Shown one piece after another: positions 54,804 to 64,000 of a stretch of 64,000 nucleotides of DNA. The DNA is from Isoetes taiwanensis. Its lineage: Eukaryota > Streptophyta > Lycopodiopsida > Isoetales > Isoetaceae. Each line of letters opens with the position of its first letter. The stretch's first letter is position 1. A program made the position numbers and the translations under genes. The stretch lies in contig JAJEKV010000030.1 of assembly GCA_021234155.1 (NCBI GenBank), positions 4,946,050 to 5,010,049 of the forward strand, written 5' to 3'. The notes beneath the pieces are model-generated. The model had not been told where the DNA came from. It searched no databases and saw only the letters and a program-made list of their open reading frames with translations.

Positions 54804-57559
54804 TGTGAATAAACCCTTCAAATCTTTTTGTCTAGTCTTCATACTTGAAGCTTATGAGAAGCAAAAGGGTGGTGTTGATTGTCTGGAGATGGTTTTTGGA
54901 GATCAAATATTGGACTTGTAATTTAATCTCAGCAAAGCAGCAACTTGCTACATGCAAGATAAAGATATTCTTCAGGTTTGCAAAATATTTGTGTGAGCAA
55001 ATCTTCTAGACACAAGGCACTTGTGAATGCTGAGGCAGAATTGCTGATTTTTCAGACACTTTGCTTCTTCAAAATTTGTTAATAGTACAGGTTCAGATTT
55101 TGACTATTTGAGTTTATGAAAAATATGCTAGTTGTGTCTCATGAAGGTTAAAAAACAGAGTTTATAAGTATAGACATACAGTAAAATGGTCTGATTATCA
55201 TGACGTTTTACTTAGGCCTAAAAAGGGAACATGGAAGGAATATTTTCATATGATTGTTAACAGTTTTCTGTTCCTTTATACCTGGACAGAACGTAGGTGG
55301 AAGCCTTTTTTCGAAAGAAACCTAATGCCATAAACGAGTAAAATTTTAAGGAAGGGAAGCCCTCATGTCTCCATTGTTCAATTTTAGCACAGGGGATCAC
55401 AGAATACATTCGATGATTAGCCAAGCAAAACTGATGACTGCTTGGATGTAATAAGAAAATGTGCAAAAGCACAAGTGTTTTGCTTATTTGACTTGGCAGA
55501 GTGTTTATCTGGGTCCGACAAACTTTTTATTGGGTACAGATGATTTCTGCTGCTTGTCAGGCAAGACTTGCTAATAAATTTACTTAGCCTACAAATTCAA
55601 GTGAAATCAAATTGTCCATATCAGCAAGAAGCCTATAATTATAAATCTCCACCAAGTTTAAAGATTAAAGAATCCTAAAAAGTCTCCACAATCTTTCCTA
55701 AGGAAATTTGACATAGCATGGACTCTCATAAACTCAATTTGCAAATCACTTCACATTCAAATCGTTAATCACCATAATAAAGCATTATATAAGCAACAAC
55801 TTGTCCATATCTTTGGTTATGCCCCCCCACCCGTTTCATATCTGCCGCAAACATTTCTCTTTCCCAACCTCCCTGGTTTCATATCCTTTATCCTTTTCAT
55901 TGCGTCCTTCGTCTACTCACTTATAGCATGAAATTCGTCAGGCAGTGAACATGTATCAATTCGTCTGATAAATGAACGTGTATAATCTAAGAACACGTAG
56001 GATCTGAACCTGCACTATTGCTTTGTGCTTCGTGCGTCTCGTAGTCAACAACCACTGAAAGTCCCAGAAACCCGATTTCTCCCTTGAGAATCTCAACTAT
56101 CGATTTTTTTTTTGGTCCTAATCTCCTTTGAGAATGACATGACATAGTCCTTCCCAATTGTTGATTTTTGGCAGTCTTTCAATAAATCTAGAATGCAACC
56201 TGCAATAATATTCAATAACTTAATAGCAAACTGTAAATGAAGAGGTCCAAACTGCTAAAAACTTTTAGGAAGAGTTTACAAAGTTTAATATGACTTGAAG
56301 TGCTAAGCTCTTTAAAGTTTGTTTGCTATCAAACATTTACAAACATAATACACGTGATAAAATGGAACCTTAAAATTTTTGTTTTGGTCTACCAGGCAGG
56401 TGCTTCAGGGGCTTGATCCTACTTTGTCGGCAAATGATCTAAGCTTTCCATGTCTTATAAAACTTGGTCTTGTTATCTTGCATAAACAACATGCAAGCAT
56501 TAATATGTCACATCTAAGTTGAGAATCTTAACTATCTAAGTTGAGAATCTTAACTTCATAATACGTATATCTAAGGCCACACACAATTAGTCATAGCTAT
56601 GGTACCATATCGTAAATAACATCCTTGCTTAACAAACACAATGTTCTCAAAGGGTATTACATACAATAGTATTACAGAGTAGAACATGCATGCACACGAA
56701 TAAAAGAAGTCACACAAAATAGAAGATTTTAGACAATAGCAACATGAATTATGCTTGCATATGGGTTGCCCTCACAAACCTTGGGGTTCAAACCACCATG
56801 AATTGTGTTTGTATATGGGTTGCGCTCACAACCATGTATCGTTTGTTGTATGATTTAACAGTGTGCATGCATTTTGGACTATAGGCTTGAATAGCACTTA
56901 CTACAAGTGCTTGATTTTGGGTGTCTTGCCACATGGATGTTTGAAAACATCAGTAAGGTTCAAAGGTAAACATTGTTATACAACTCACGAGGTAAACATT
57001 GTTATACAACTCAGGATATACTTTTTAATTTAGTGACATAGAGATTAAAACAAAACAATTGAAGATGCAGTGGACATGGTCGAAAATGGTAGAGTTTGCA
57101 TCTAGTTGGATGTTGACATTTGATGTGATGAGTGCCCTCTTTGAGCTTCTTCTACATTTTTAACCACTTTTAGGAAACTTTTCTAAAATGATAACCATGG
57201 GAGGAGAAACCCTCGTCGTACAAATCCATCTGCCTAGCCTTCTTCTGCTAGTATTTATGTTGTTTCTCTTGAAGAATCGCTAGAAAACTGCAGCAAAAGG
57301 ATGTATCAGCTAGCAATTGGACTTGGAATAAAAGGAAACGAACATTCTGATGTTCTGTTTCTGATCTCGACACATGTTGAGCATCAAACTTAGAACCAGC
57401 CACGTTCTGCTAATGCTAAAGCACTTTCCTTCAGAATTTCGATTCAGCATGCAATTGGATTCAAACACGCCACTGACTTTGACTACAATTCCTTAGCAAA
57501 GAAGTCAGATCTCTTTAAATTAATCCCTGAGATGAAGAAGAATCAAGTAGTTGAGATAG
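54804..57559. other. Gene-poor AT-rich DNA
   Basis: No frames with recognisable motifs. A small direct duplication (acaactca-cgaggtaaacattgttat) lies at 56960-57010, and atgggttg-c-gctcacaa-like words repeat at 56760 and 56815. Confidence 0.5.
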
Positions 57560-58276
57560 TGTTGTAAGTTAATAGAACATGCATACCAAGCATTTTGGAG
57601 TTTCTTTTGGCAAAATCTCACTCGAAACATACAAATCCGGTTACTCCGTGCATTTGGCTATCTTGAGGCTCTCGGAATACCATTTCGCATGGTCTGACAA
57701 TCTGGCAAGGCACAAGTATAACTTTAGTACTTTTTGCTGCTAATATGCATGATTAGCTTCATAAGACTCAGCCTAGCATTTGGCCTTTTTAATTTATGTT
57801 AAATTCCCCCTAATTTTGGCCGAATCTGGTTACTCCGCGCGAAAACCCTTTTCAAGCCCTTGGAAACCCGTTAAGCATGGAGTGACTGGAGTGAGATGAT
57901 TTTACTCCTTTGACTCAGAAACAAAATTTTTTAACTTTACATTAATTATAATGAAGTCTACATAGCCTAACTTAACAAAATTTAACTAATCCTAAAGTTT
58001 TGTTTTTTTCGATTCTTCGTGTCGAGCTTATGTCTTTGGGCATAAGGGTTACTCTCTTGGCATGAATTGCACAAGGGTTGGCCTCTTCAAAAAGTTGGGT
58101 CAGCTCTGCTTCGGTCGCTTCGTGGCAAGCGCGCGTCATCATGGATGTGACCCGATAATCCATCATGAACTCTTACATAATCTCCCGAAGTAGATGCTCG
58201 AAAGGGGCTTCTGAATCAGTAGATTGGTGCACTATTGGAAGTGCCGGATCTTCCAAAAAGCCTTACTGTGATTGGA
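57560..58276 (-). repeat. R2 repeat copy B
   Basis: Shares the boundary taagttaatagaacatgcat with copy A. It still encodes a short minus-strand frame (58166-57972: [28 protein letters not shown]). Homology stops at about 58276. Confidence 0.7.
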
Positions 58277-58411
58277 AGACAAATCCGCTGACTTCGAGGA
58301 GCTCATGGCGTTAGTTCATGGTACATGCATGTTTTCTTTCTTTTCTTAAGCATTCAACTAACGGTTATTTCTTATTTTTTTTTTTGCAGATGGTGAAGCA
58401 GATGAATGAAA
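58277..58411 (+). CDS. Possible 3' end of a spliced gene cut by the R2 copy
   Basis: The frame DKSADFEELMALVH, a donor G|GTACATGC at about 58320, a long T-rich tract ending TTTTTGCAG at 58390 and a final exon GEADE-stop form a convincing terminal intron and exon. Everything upstream is R2, so the rest of the gene is missing. Family unknown. Confidence 0.3.
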
Positions 58412-58710
58412 TTTGTTAGGGCAGAGCACCTCTTATTTTTTTTTTCCTTGTTCTTAGCCTCCAGCTTGCCTCCAGCTTCTTACCATATGACTGCAAGCCT
58501 CCGGGCTTTTTTGTTGTGAATAGTTGAAGCCTCTGGGCATTTAAATTTACAAAATGATGTAAAGCCATACGGCCATAAAAAATTTTGAATGTAAAAAGTT
58601 TTTGCTTCTAATTCCATTTGAATACCTAACTTTTTTTTTACTGTACATGTGTTACCACTCTTAAGTACATAAGTCATTATCCCTTTTCAAAGAGCATATT
58701 ATTTTTCAAG

Positions 58711-61700
58711 GATCACACCAAGCGAATAGTACATATGCAACAAAAATGGAACACACTAAATTCGCATCGTGTGATCCACTTTCTTATTTGTTGCCAATTA
58801 AACACAAATCCCTCATCAATAGTCTCCCATTTGCATATAAAATATCTATCATTCCAAGTTATATTATGTTTTATGAACTAAAATGGTCTCCTATCAGCTA
58901 TTCCACGTCATATTTCCGCCCTTTTTTTCCCGTCAGATTTGCTTGGAATATTCTCCTGGAATAAGGGGAATCGCATATCTATGGCGCCATATGTATTTAA
59001 TTACTTGGTTGTCGTACAGTTGACGCAACACACGGCGCTTCTAAAAGCCACTTTGCATTATAGCATACCGCAACTCATGATCTGTCTCTTGGTTTGTCGA
59101 TACCAATCATGCGCATCACCGATTCTTGTCTTGCCCTATTTTCATTTAGAGTCCATTCCCGCCTTCTACATTTCAAAAAATTTGAATGTGTAGGTTGAAG
59201 CTTTGTATTAGACTTTTTCGTTTCGGTATTTGACATTGCGCCTTAAAGTTCGTGAACCGGATCTTTACTTCATCCCAATACAGGGCTTCCCCCCTCTACA
59301 ATTCGAATTTTGAATTTGCTTTGTATAAAAGCATGGATTGTAGGAGAATGGACTTTTCGATTTCCATATGCACGCTGCAAATTTCAAAAAATCGAGGTTA
59401 GTGCGGACCGAGCCTCAAACGGCTTAATTGTGCTTTGGGGATACAAATTGTACACATTCATTTTCAAGGGCCGCGGCGATCCACGCATATGGAAGCTCCA
59501 AATGATGTGTGGATAAGGATCCAACCCGACTCCGAATATGCTCCAGCCTTCAATCGCAAAAAAGAGGTCTAAAAATAAGAACTTAGACCCTCGACATGTT
59601 GCGCCTTGCGCTCAAAAGTGTCGACATCCGGGCGATGGCGCTTTATATCCATTGGATCCGTTGAGTGGCAAGAAACCGCCATTTCGGACGCTTTCAAGTT
59701 TAGTCCGGATTTTGTGGTGATGGTAATTCGCCTCTTTGGATATTGTGAGAGATTGAGAGAGGATGAAGACATTCTGAATCGAATACGCCCTTGAGATGAG
59801 TCGCTTCCCATTGTCACAAGAGAATTATAACTTAAACCAAAGACTCTTTTTTTCTCTCGCCCATTACTCCACCGCGGATGAAGGAAAGGAATGACGGCTT
59901 GGGGAGTGAAACTTCTTTGAGATAATGGTGGACAAGTCCAAATTGGTGATAGGGCAGCTGCAAGAAAAGATCCAAGAGCTCGAAGAGCAAACTTTGGGCT
60001 TCAATGTAGGTTAAAGAATTTGAAGAAAACACCCTTTGGCTTGGAGAAAGGGAAGAAGCATTATCGAATCGATAGAGGAACCGAAGTTTGGATCAGGTGC
60101 ATTCAGACGCAGTGGTCACGGCCACAAGGTCCGCTTACAACACTAGCAAAGGCCGCTAAGATCCGGGGAAACTAGAAGCAATCTTGGTTACGTGAAGTGA
60201 AGAACCTAGCGACGAAACGGGGAGATAGTGGACATGATTTGTCAGCCCTACAACTCTCCTCTCAAGAAGATGGTATTGGAAATGGTACTAGGGAGATCTA
60301 CAAGAAGTTAGAAGCTGTACGATGTACGCTTTTGTGATGATGTAGGCATCGTAAGAGGGCTTGGTTACCGTTCTCTCATTCAAGCCATTCCACGGCGTTG
60401 AAAAGAATGGGCACAAAAAGTTATTCGCCCACGCCCACAAATTGTCGAGAATACAAGGGTTACTAGGACAAAGATGGTGTATGCCATATTAGGAGAGATG
60501 CACCACGCTGAATGTGGCCGGTCCCCATAGCCATAAAAAGATAAGAATGGCAAAGGATTGTTGTGATATAGTTGGAATGAATGAACGCAATAATCTTTGG
60601 GTTGACCTGGTTTAACTGAGAAAGCAATGTACAACATAAGTGGAGGAGGACAAGGAACATGCAAAAGTTATCTGTACTGCAATCATGCAAGGAAGTCAAG
60701 TACCGGAAAGATCTGCTTTCAACCTCGCCCCTTTAACCAAGCAAATGCTCCTAATAGAGGAGAAGAAGATCCCAAGTTCCATGGCATTTTCCCCATTCCA
60801 TTAGAGAGGGTTCATATCTGCACTTTGCACGGCTTTGTAAGAATCATCGACAAGATGATATTTTTGAGCCGCAGATTCGCGGTGGAACATTTCGGGCAAG
60901 AAGAGAAGAGAGGAAGGAATTGTGAGAGTTGAACATGTTCTATCAAAGCAGGTTTGCATGGTGGCAATGTAAGATTAGAGCTCGATGAGAAACGGGCGGG
61001 AAGAACAAGTGTGCCTCGTAAGGTGTTAATTGAGGGGTGAAAGCCCGACGCTTCATAAAGAATCATAGAGAGGCTCAACGAAAACCAGATGGGAGAAAAG
61101 GTCTATGAATTTGGAAAATTGCCGGTTGATGCGGGCGGACCCGCCTGATGGCTCGCTCGCATTGAGGAAAAAAAGCATGGGATGCATTGTCCGAATTGTT
61201 CCCATACATTCGTGAGAATGGACCTCCAAGAGAAGATGCGTAAAATGTTCGCGGCAAGCGAATAAACAAATTTATTAAAGCTTTCATAGACGATGGGGAG
61301 AGAGTGAAGTCACGCGACTACTTGCACATCTTTGGGCTCATGCACCTTGGTTTTTAGGAAGTATGGAAGCCTAGCGGTGGGAGTGCACAAGGCATGGAGA
61401 AGTCGCATAAACAAGCTAAAATAGCCTTTCATCGTAACACTCAAAGAGGGGTGGAAATGTGGGAACCAACCCTCTAAGACAGATGACGAGTGGTTTTATA
61501 GAAGGGCGATGGCTAAATATTTACAAGAAGGTCGCTTTAAGGAGCAACCCGTAAGTCGTAAACACCATTGGCATAATGCTAAAGAGAAAACGGAAAGTTG
61601 CTTTGGCAAAATTTAGGGCCCCACTAGCATCGCAACAAAGGGAGATCTAAGAGACAAAGAATCGGTAAAGTATACTTGTAATGTGTAGCATGTTCACACG

Positions 61701-62686
61701 ACGCCAAGTACTTTGCCTCCAACCTTGTTTTGCACAACCGTAGCTTCGCCGCGGTGATCTTATTTGTATCATACCTACAACGCGGAGTTCGCTATTGCTT
61801 GCATTTATGTGGCTTCGGCCGTAGGTGAAGCTTTACAAGATAATAATAAAAAGGGTTACTTTTGATTAAAGTTGTGAAAGATGTTACATTGAAAACAAAA
61901 TACAACGACTCATTGTTGCTCCAGTCAAGAGCTTTCTTCATTATCTTCATCATCATCATCAGCTCCGGCCCTCGCTCTTTCGCCTTCATCTCTTCCCCTC
62001 AAGCGAGCAAACGCCTCTATCCAAACGTTTCCTCCAATCTGTCCACCATCTCTTTGTACATGTCCCGCCCCGTCCCAATAGCACAACGTGTTCTTCTGCC
62101 TGAATTAGCATCCTCGTTGCCGCCATAACCACCTCAAGCAGTGCGAAAGTTAGGGGCATGTCATCCTCTCCAAAATTTTCTATTCAACCGCCTGATTTGT
62201 TCTCCCGGCTACGGGCATGAGAAGGTTGAATTCATTCTCTTCTTTCTTCTGCTGAATTGTAACGGCGCTTTCTTTAGAAGATCATCTTGCTCCTTCAACC
62301 TCTTCATTAGAACACCCAACACTATGTCGAAGGGAGTTCTATCCTCTTGCATTTTTCCTTATCGGGCCGTTGAGGATGTGGAGGCCATAGATGACAAATG
62401 GGAGGGACGTTAAGATTATAGAAGTGAGGAGCAAAGACTCTAACCGGGGGAAGGAGCACAAATGCAAGGACCTCAATTTATACATATTAGCTTTGAACAT
62501 ATTAAACACACTCTACGGCCGTCGCGACGCGTCGAAGCGGATTTTGGTCGGTTGTCCGCTAGAACACATTAATGGTACTGTCCGCTGGAACACATTAATA
62601 ACTATTCTAACTACACTGTATATCACACCACGCGAAATCTGCACACGAGCTTTAAAACCCTATGAAGGGTTTCGCTTCGTGTGATC
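58711..62686. mobile_element. Palindrome-ended element, about 4.0 kb, of unknown class
   Basis: Both ends are palindromes of about 65 bp of the same family: GATCACACCAAGCGAA...TTCGCATCGTGTGATC (58711-58776) and ATCACACCACGCGAA...TTCGCTTCGTGTGATC (62622-62686). The outermost sequences, GATCACAC(C/G)AAGCGAA, are inverted to each other, as terminal repeats would be. No target duplication was found. The interior holds decayed coding sequence. Confidence 0.5.
60627..61640 (+). pseudogene. Decayed coding sequence inside the palindrome-ended element
   Basis: Plus-strand fragments such as FHGIFPIPLERVHICTLHGF, FGKLPVDAGGPA, WDALSELFPYIRENGPP and SRDYLHIFGLMHLGF, then GGSAQGMEKSHKQAKIAFHR and NTQRG, read like one protein broken by stops and shifts. 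The conserved look and the position suggest a transposase or other element-encoded protein. I do not recognise the family. Confidence 0.4.
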
Positions 62687-62710
62687 TGTCTTGTCATTCT
62701 CTCTACCACG

Positions 62711-63119
62711 TGTTAGTCCTGTGCCTCCTGGTACAGGATTATTCATGCATACAACGGACCAGGTCAAGTCCAAGAGTCCACAACTGGGCGCGGGTCAGTC
62801 GTCAAAGGCTCCGCAGAAGACCAAGCAGCAGAACACGCAGACAAAGACCACGCCTGGCGTCAATAAGAGGCGGCGCTCTGACAAGTGATCGACTGCGGCC
62901 AGCGGGCTGATTATAGGCTTTTCAAGAGGCAATCACAAGATTCCCGCAAATCGCTTTCTTCCGTGAGTCGGGCACCGAGAATAGTCAGAGAGTCTATTTT
63001 GGGCCAAAGGCCATTGTACTATATATATGAGTAGAGCTAGCATATGATGGCTAGATGAGTTTTGAGTCTTGTCTCCTTTCAGTTTTCTCTCTATTACGAG
63101 AGTTCATGTATGTTCATCA
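62711..63119 (+). repeat. Possible LTR at the right edge
   Basis: Starts TGTTAGTCCTGTGCC and ends ATGTTCATCA, has a TATATATA near 63021, and is followed by ttgatatcaaggaagc, a weak match to a Met-tRNA primer site. Gag-like frames follow. There is no second LTR to confirm it. Confidence 0.25.
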
Positions 63120-63301
63120 TTGATATCAAGGAAGCTTATCATTTTCCTCTCATTGTTCTCTTTTGTTCTGTTCTCTTCTTCTTGTTCTCTTCTTTGCAAA
63201 TCCTGCGTGACATAGTCCCCCGATTCTCTGTTAGATCCACAGGCTCCTCCACGGAGGGTTGTCGCTGTAGGAGTTTCGAACCCAGACCCTAAACACCGCA
63301 T

Positions 63302-63968
63302 TTGCGGGATTCGATTCGATTTTCCTTTCTTCCTCGTCAGCATGTACATGGAACTTCATCACCAAGAACTTTTCCTGGACGGCGTCTCGCTTGGGCCGCC
63401 ATCATGAAGGAAGTCGTTTCGCGACATGTATGGCTCCTTATGACATTGAGGGAGGCCACATTAGGCCTAGGGCCTCGCCGGCGCCACCCACCCCTCAGGT
63501 TCCATTCGTTCCAGGGGCCTCAAAGCGTGCAAACGTACTCCGCGACCTCGCCTCCTCATCACTATCCGAGCCCTATCCGCTCAACCCGCTCAACCTTACT
63601 TTCATACCCCGAACATGCCTTCATCCATCGGTCTTACGGCCATGCGCCTACGCCTTCAACCATCATCCCCACGGTTTTAGACGTGGATATCCACATGTCT
63701 TTTGCTCCTCCCCGTGAATTTCCCTTCCCCTACATTTCCCCCACCGCTCTTCCTGCTTACAACCTTACAGACCTCAAAACCAATGATCGCACCTCCCGTA
63801 CCTCCACCTCAGCAACCCCTTCATCGGGTCTTTCCGCACCATGCCACCGCCAACTCCACCTCAATATCCTCACTATCATGTTTCGTCCCAGCCCAAGACT
63901 TTCACCTCTACCTTTCAGACCCTGTTGACTTTATCCCATCTTTGGCAACACGAAAGGCAAACCCTTAG
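63302..63968 (+). pseudogene. Gag-like Pro/Ser/Thr-rich frames at the right edge
   Basis: Overlapping plus-strand frames (63302-63928 and 63391-63717) are rich in Pro, Ser, Thr and Arg, as in the N-terminus of retroelement gag proteins, and lie downstream of the possible LTR. No capsid or zinc knuckle is within the window. The call is positional. Confidence 0.25.
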
Positions 63969-64000
63969 ACCAAAGTGCTCGTGCCCACATGGAAGAATTT

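Noticed and set aside
62711-63119. Firm copia element call
   Set aside because: The primer site match is weak and no partner LTR or pol is in the window; kept only as a low-confidence LTR.
1-64000. CRISPR array, bacterial operons or rRNA genes
   Set aside because: The sequence is plant nuclear DNA; no spaced short repeats, Shine-Dalgarno-linked genes or rRNA similarity were seen.

Overview
The window is nuclear DNA from a land plant with a large, transposon-dominated genome. The evidence is spliced GT-AG genes with short introns, a two-cupin vicilin-like storage protein gene, plant-type LINE, CACTA, hAT and Ty3/gypsy elements, and a plant initiator-Met primer site next to an LTR. I cannot tell from the sequence whether it is an angiosperm, gymnosperm or fern. 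Cellular genes are few. They are one apparently intact cupin gene (44604-46365, +), a Methyltransf_16-type methyltransferase gene with one frame break (48875-49945, -), and a fragment of an EDEM/GH47 mannosidase gene (about 53359-53735, -).

Layout: 1-3909 is the 5' part of an LTR retroelement on the minus strand (gag-like frames, primer site, 1.63-kb LTR). 3910-7030 holds no recognisable gene. 7143-32649 is one 25.5-kb hAT element with an 8-bp target duplication, inserted into a copy of a repeat here called R1. A 7-kb LINE (10283-24718, 16-bp duplication) sits in an intron of the hAT transposase. A 7.4-kb CACTA element (15450-22894, 3-bp duplication) sits in the LINE's ORF1. The CACTA carries a tandem array of about 4.6 units of 1.12 kb that are themselves R1-related. 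So a relative of the outermost target is also the innermost cargo.

The distal part of the hAT (25766-32270) is the most unusual stretch. Between the transposase and a convergent minus-strand cargo gene lies a 1.55-kb cluster of six foldbacks. The cargo gene encodes an acidic tail, a coiled coil and a degraded protein-kinase-like domain that still shows recognisable subdomains.

33000-43800 is old repeat sequence: an R1-derived miRNA-like foldback, a Ty3/gypsy integrase remnant with polypurine tract and LTR start, a second LINE of a different type with an internal reverse-transcriptase deletion, and a copy of repeat R2. 44600-54000 is the gene-bearing part. 54600-64000 returns to repeats: a tRNA-derived SINE, another R2 copy, a 4-kb palindrome-ended element with decayed coding sequence, and a possible LTR with gag-like frames at the right edge.

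Most transposon reading frames carry frameshifts or stops. Decay is the simplest reading, but some breaks are single short indels that could be assembly error. Boundaries supported by perfect target duplications are firm; functional calls on decayed frames are family-level recognition by eye.
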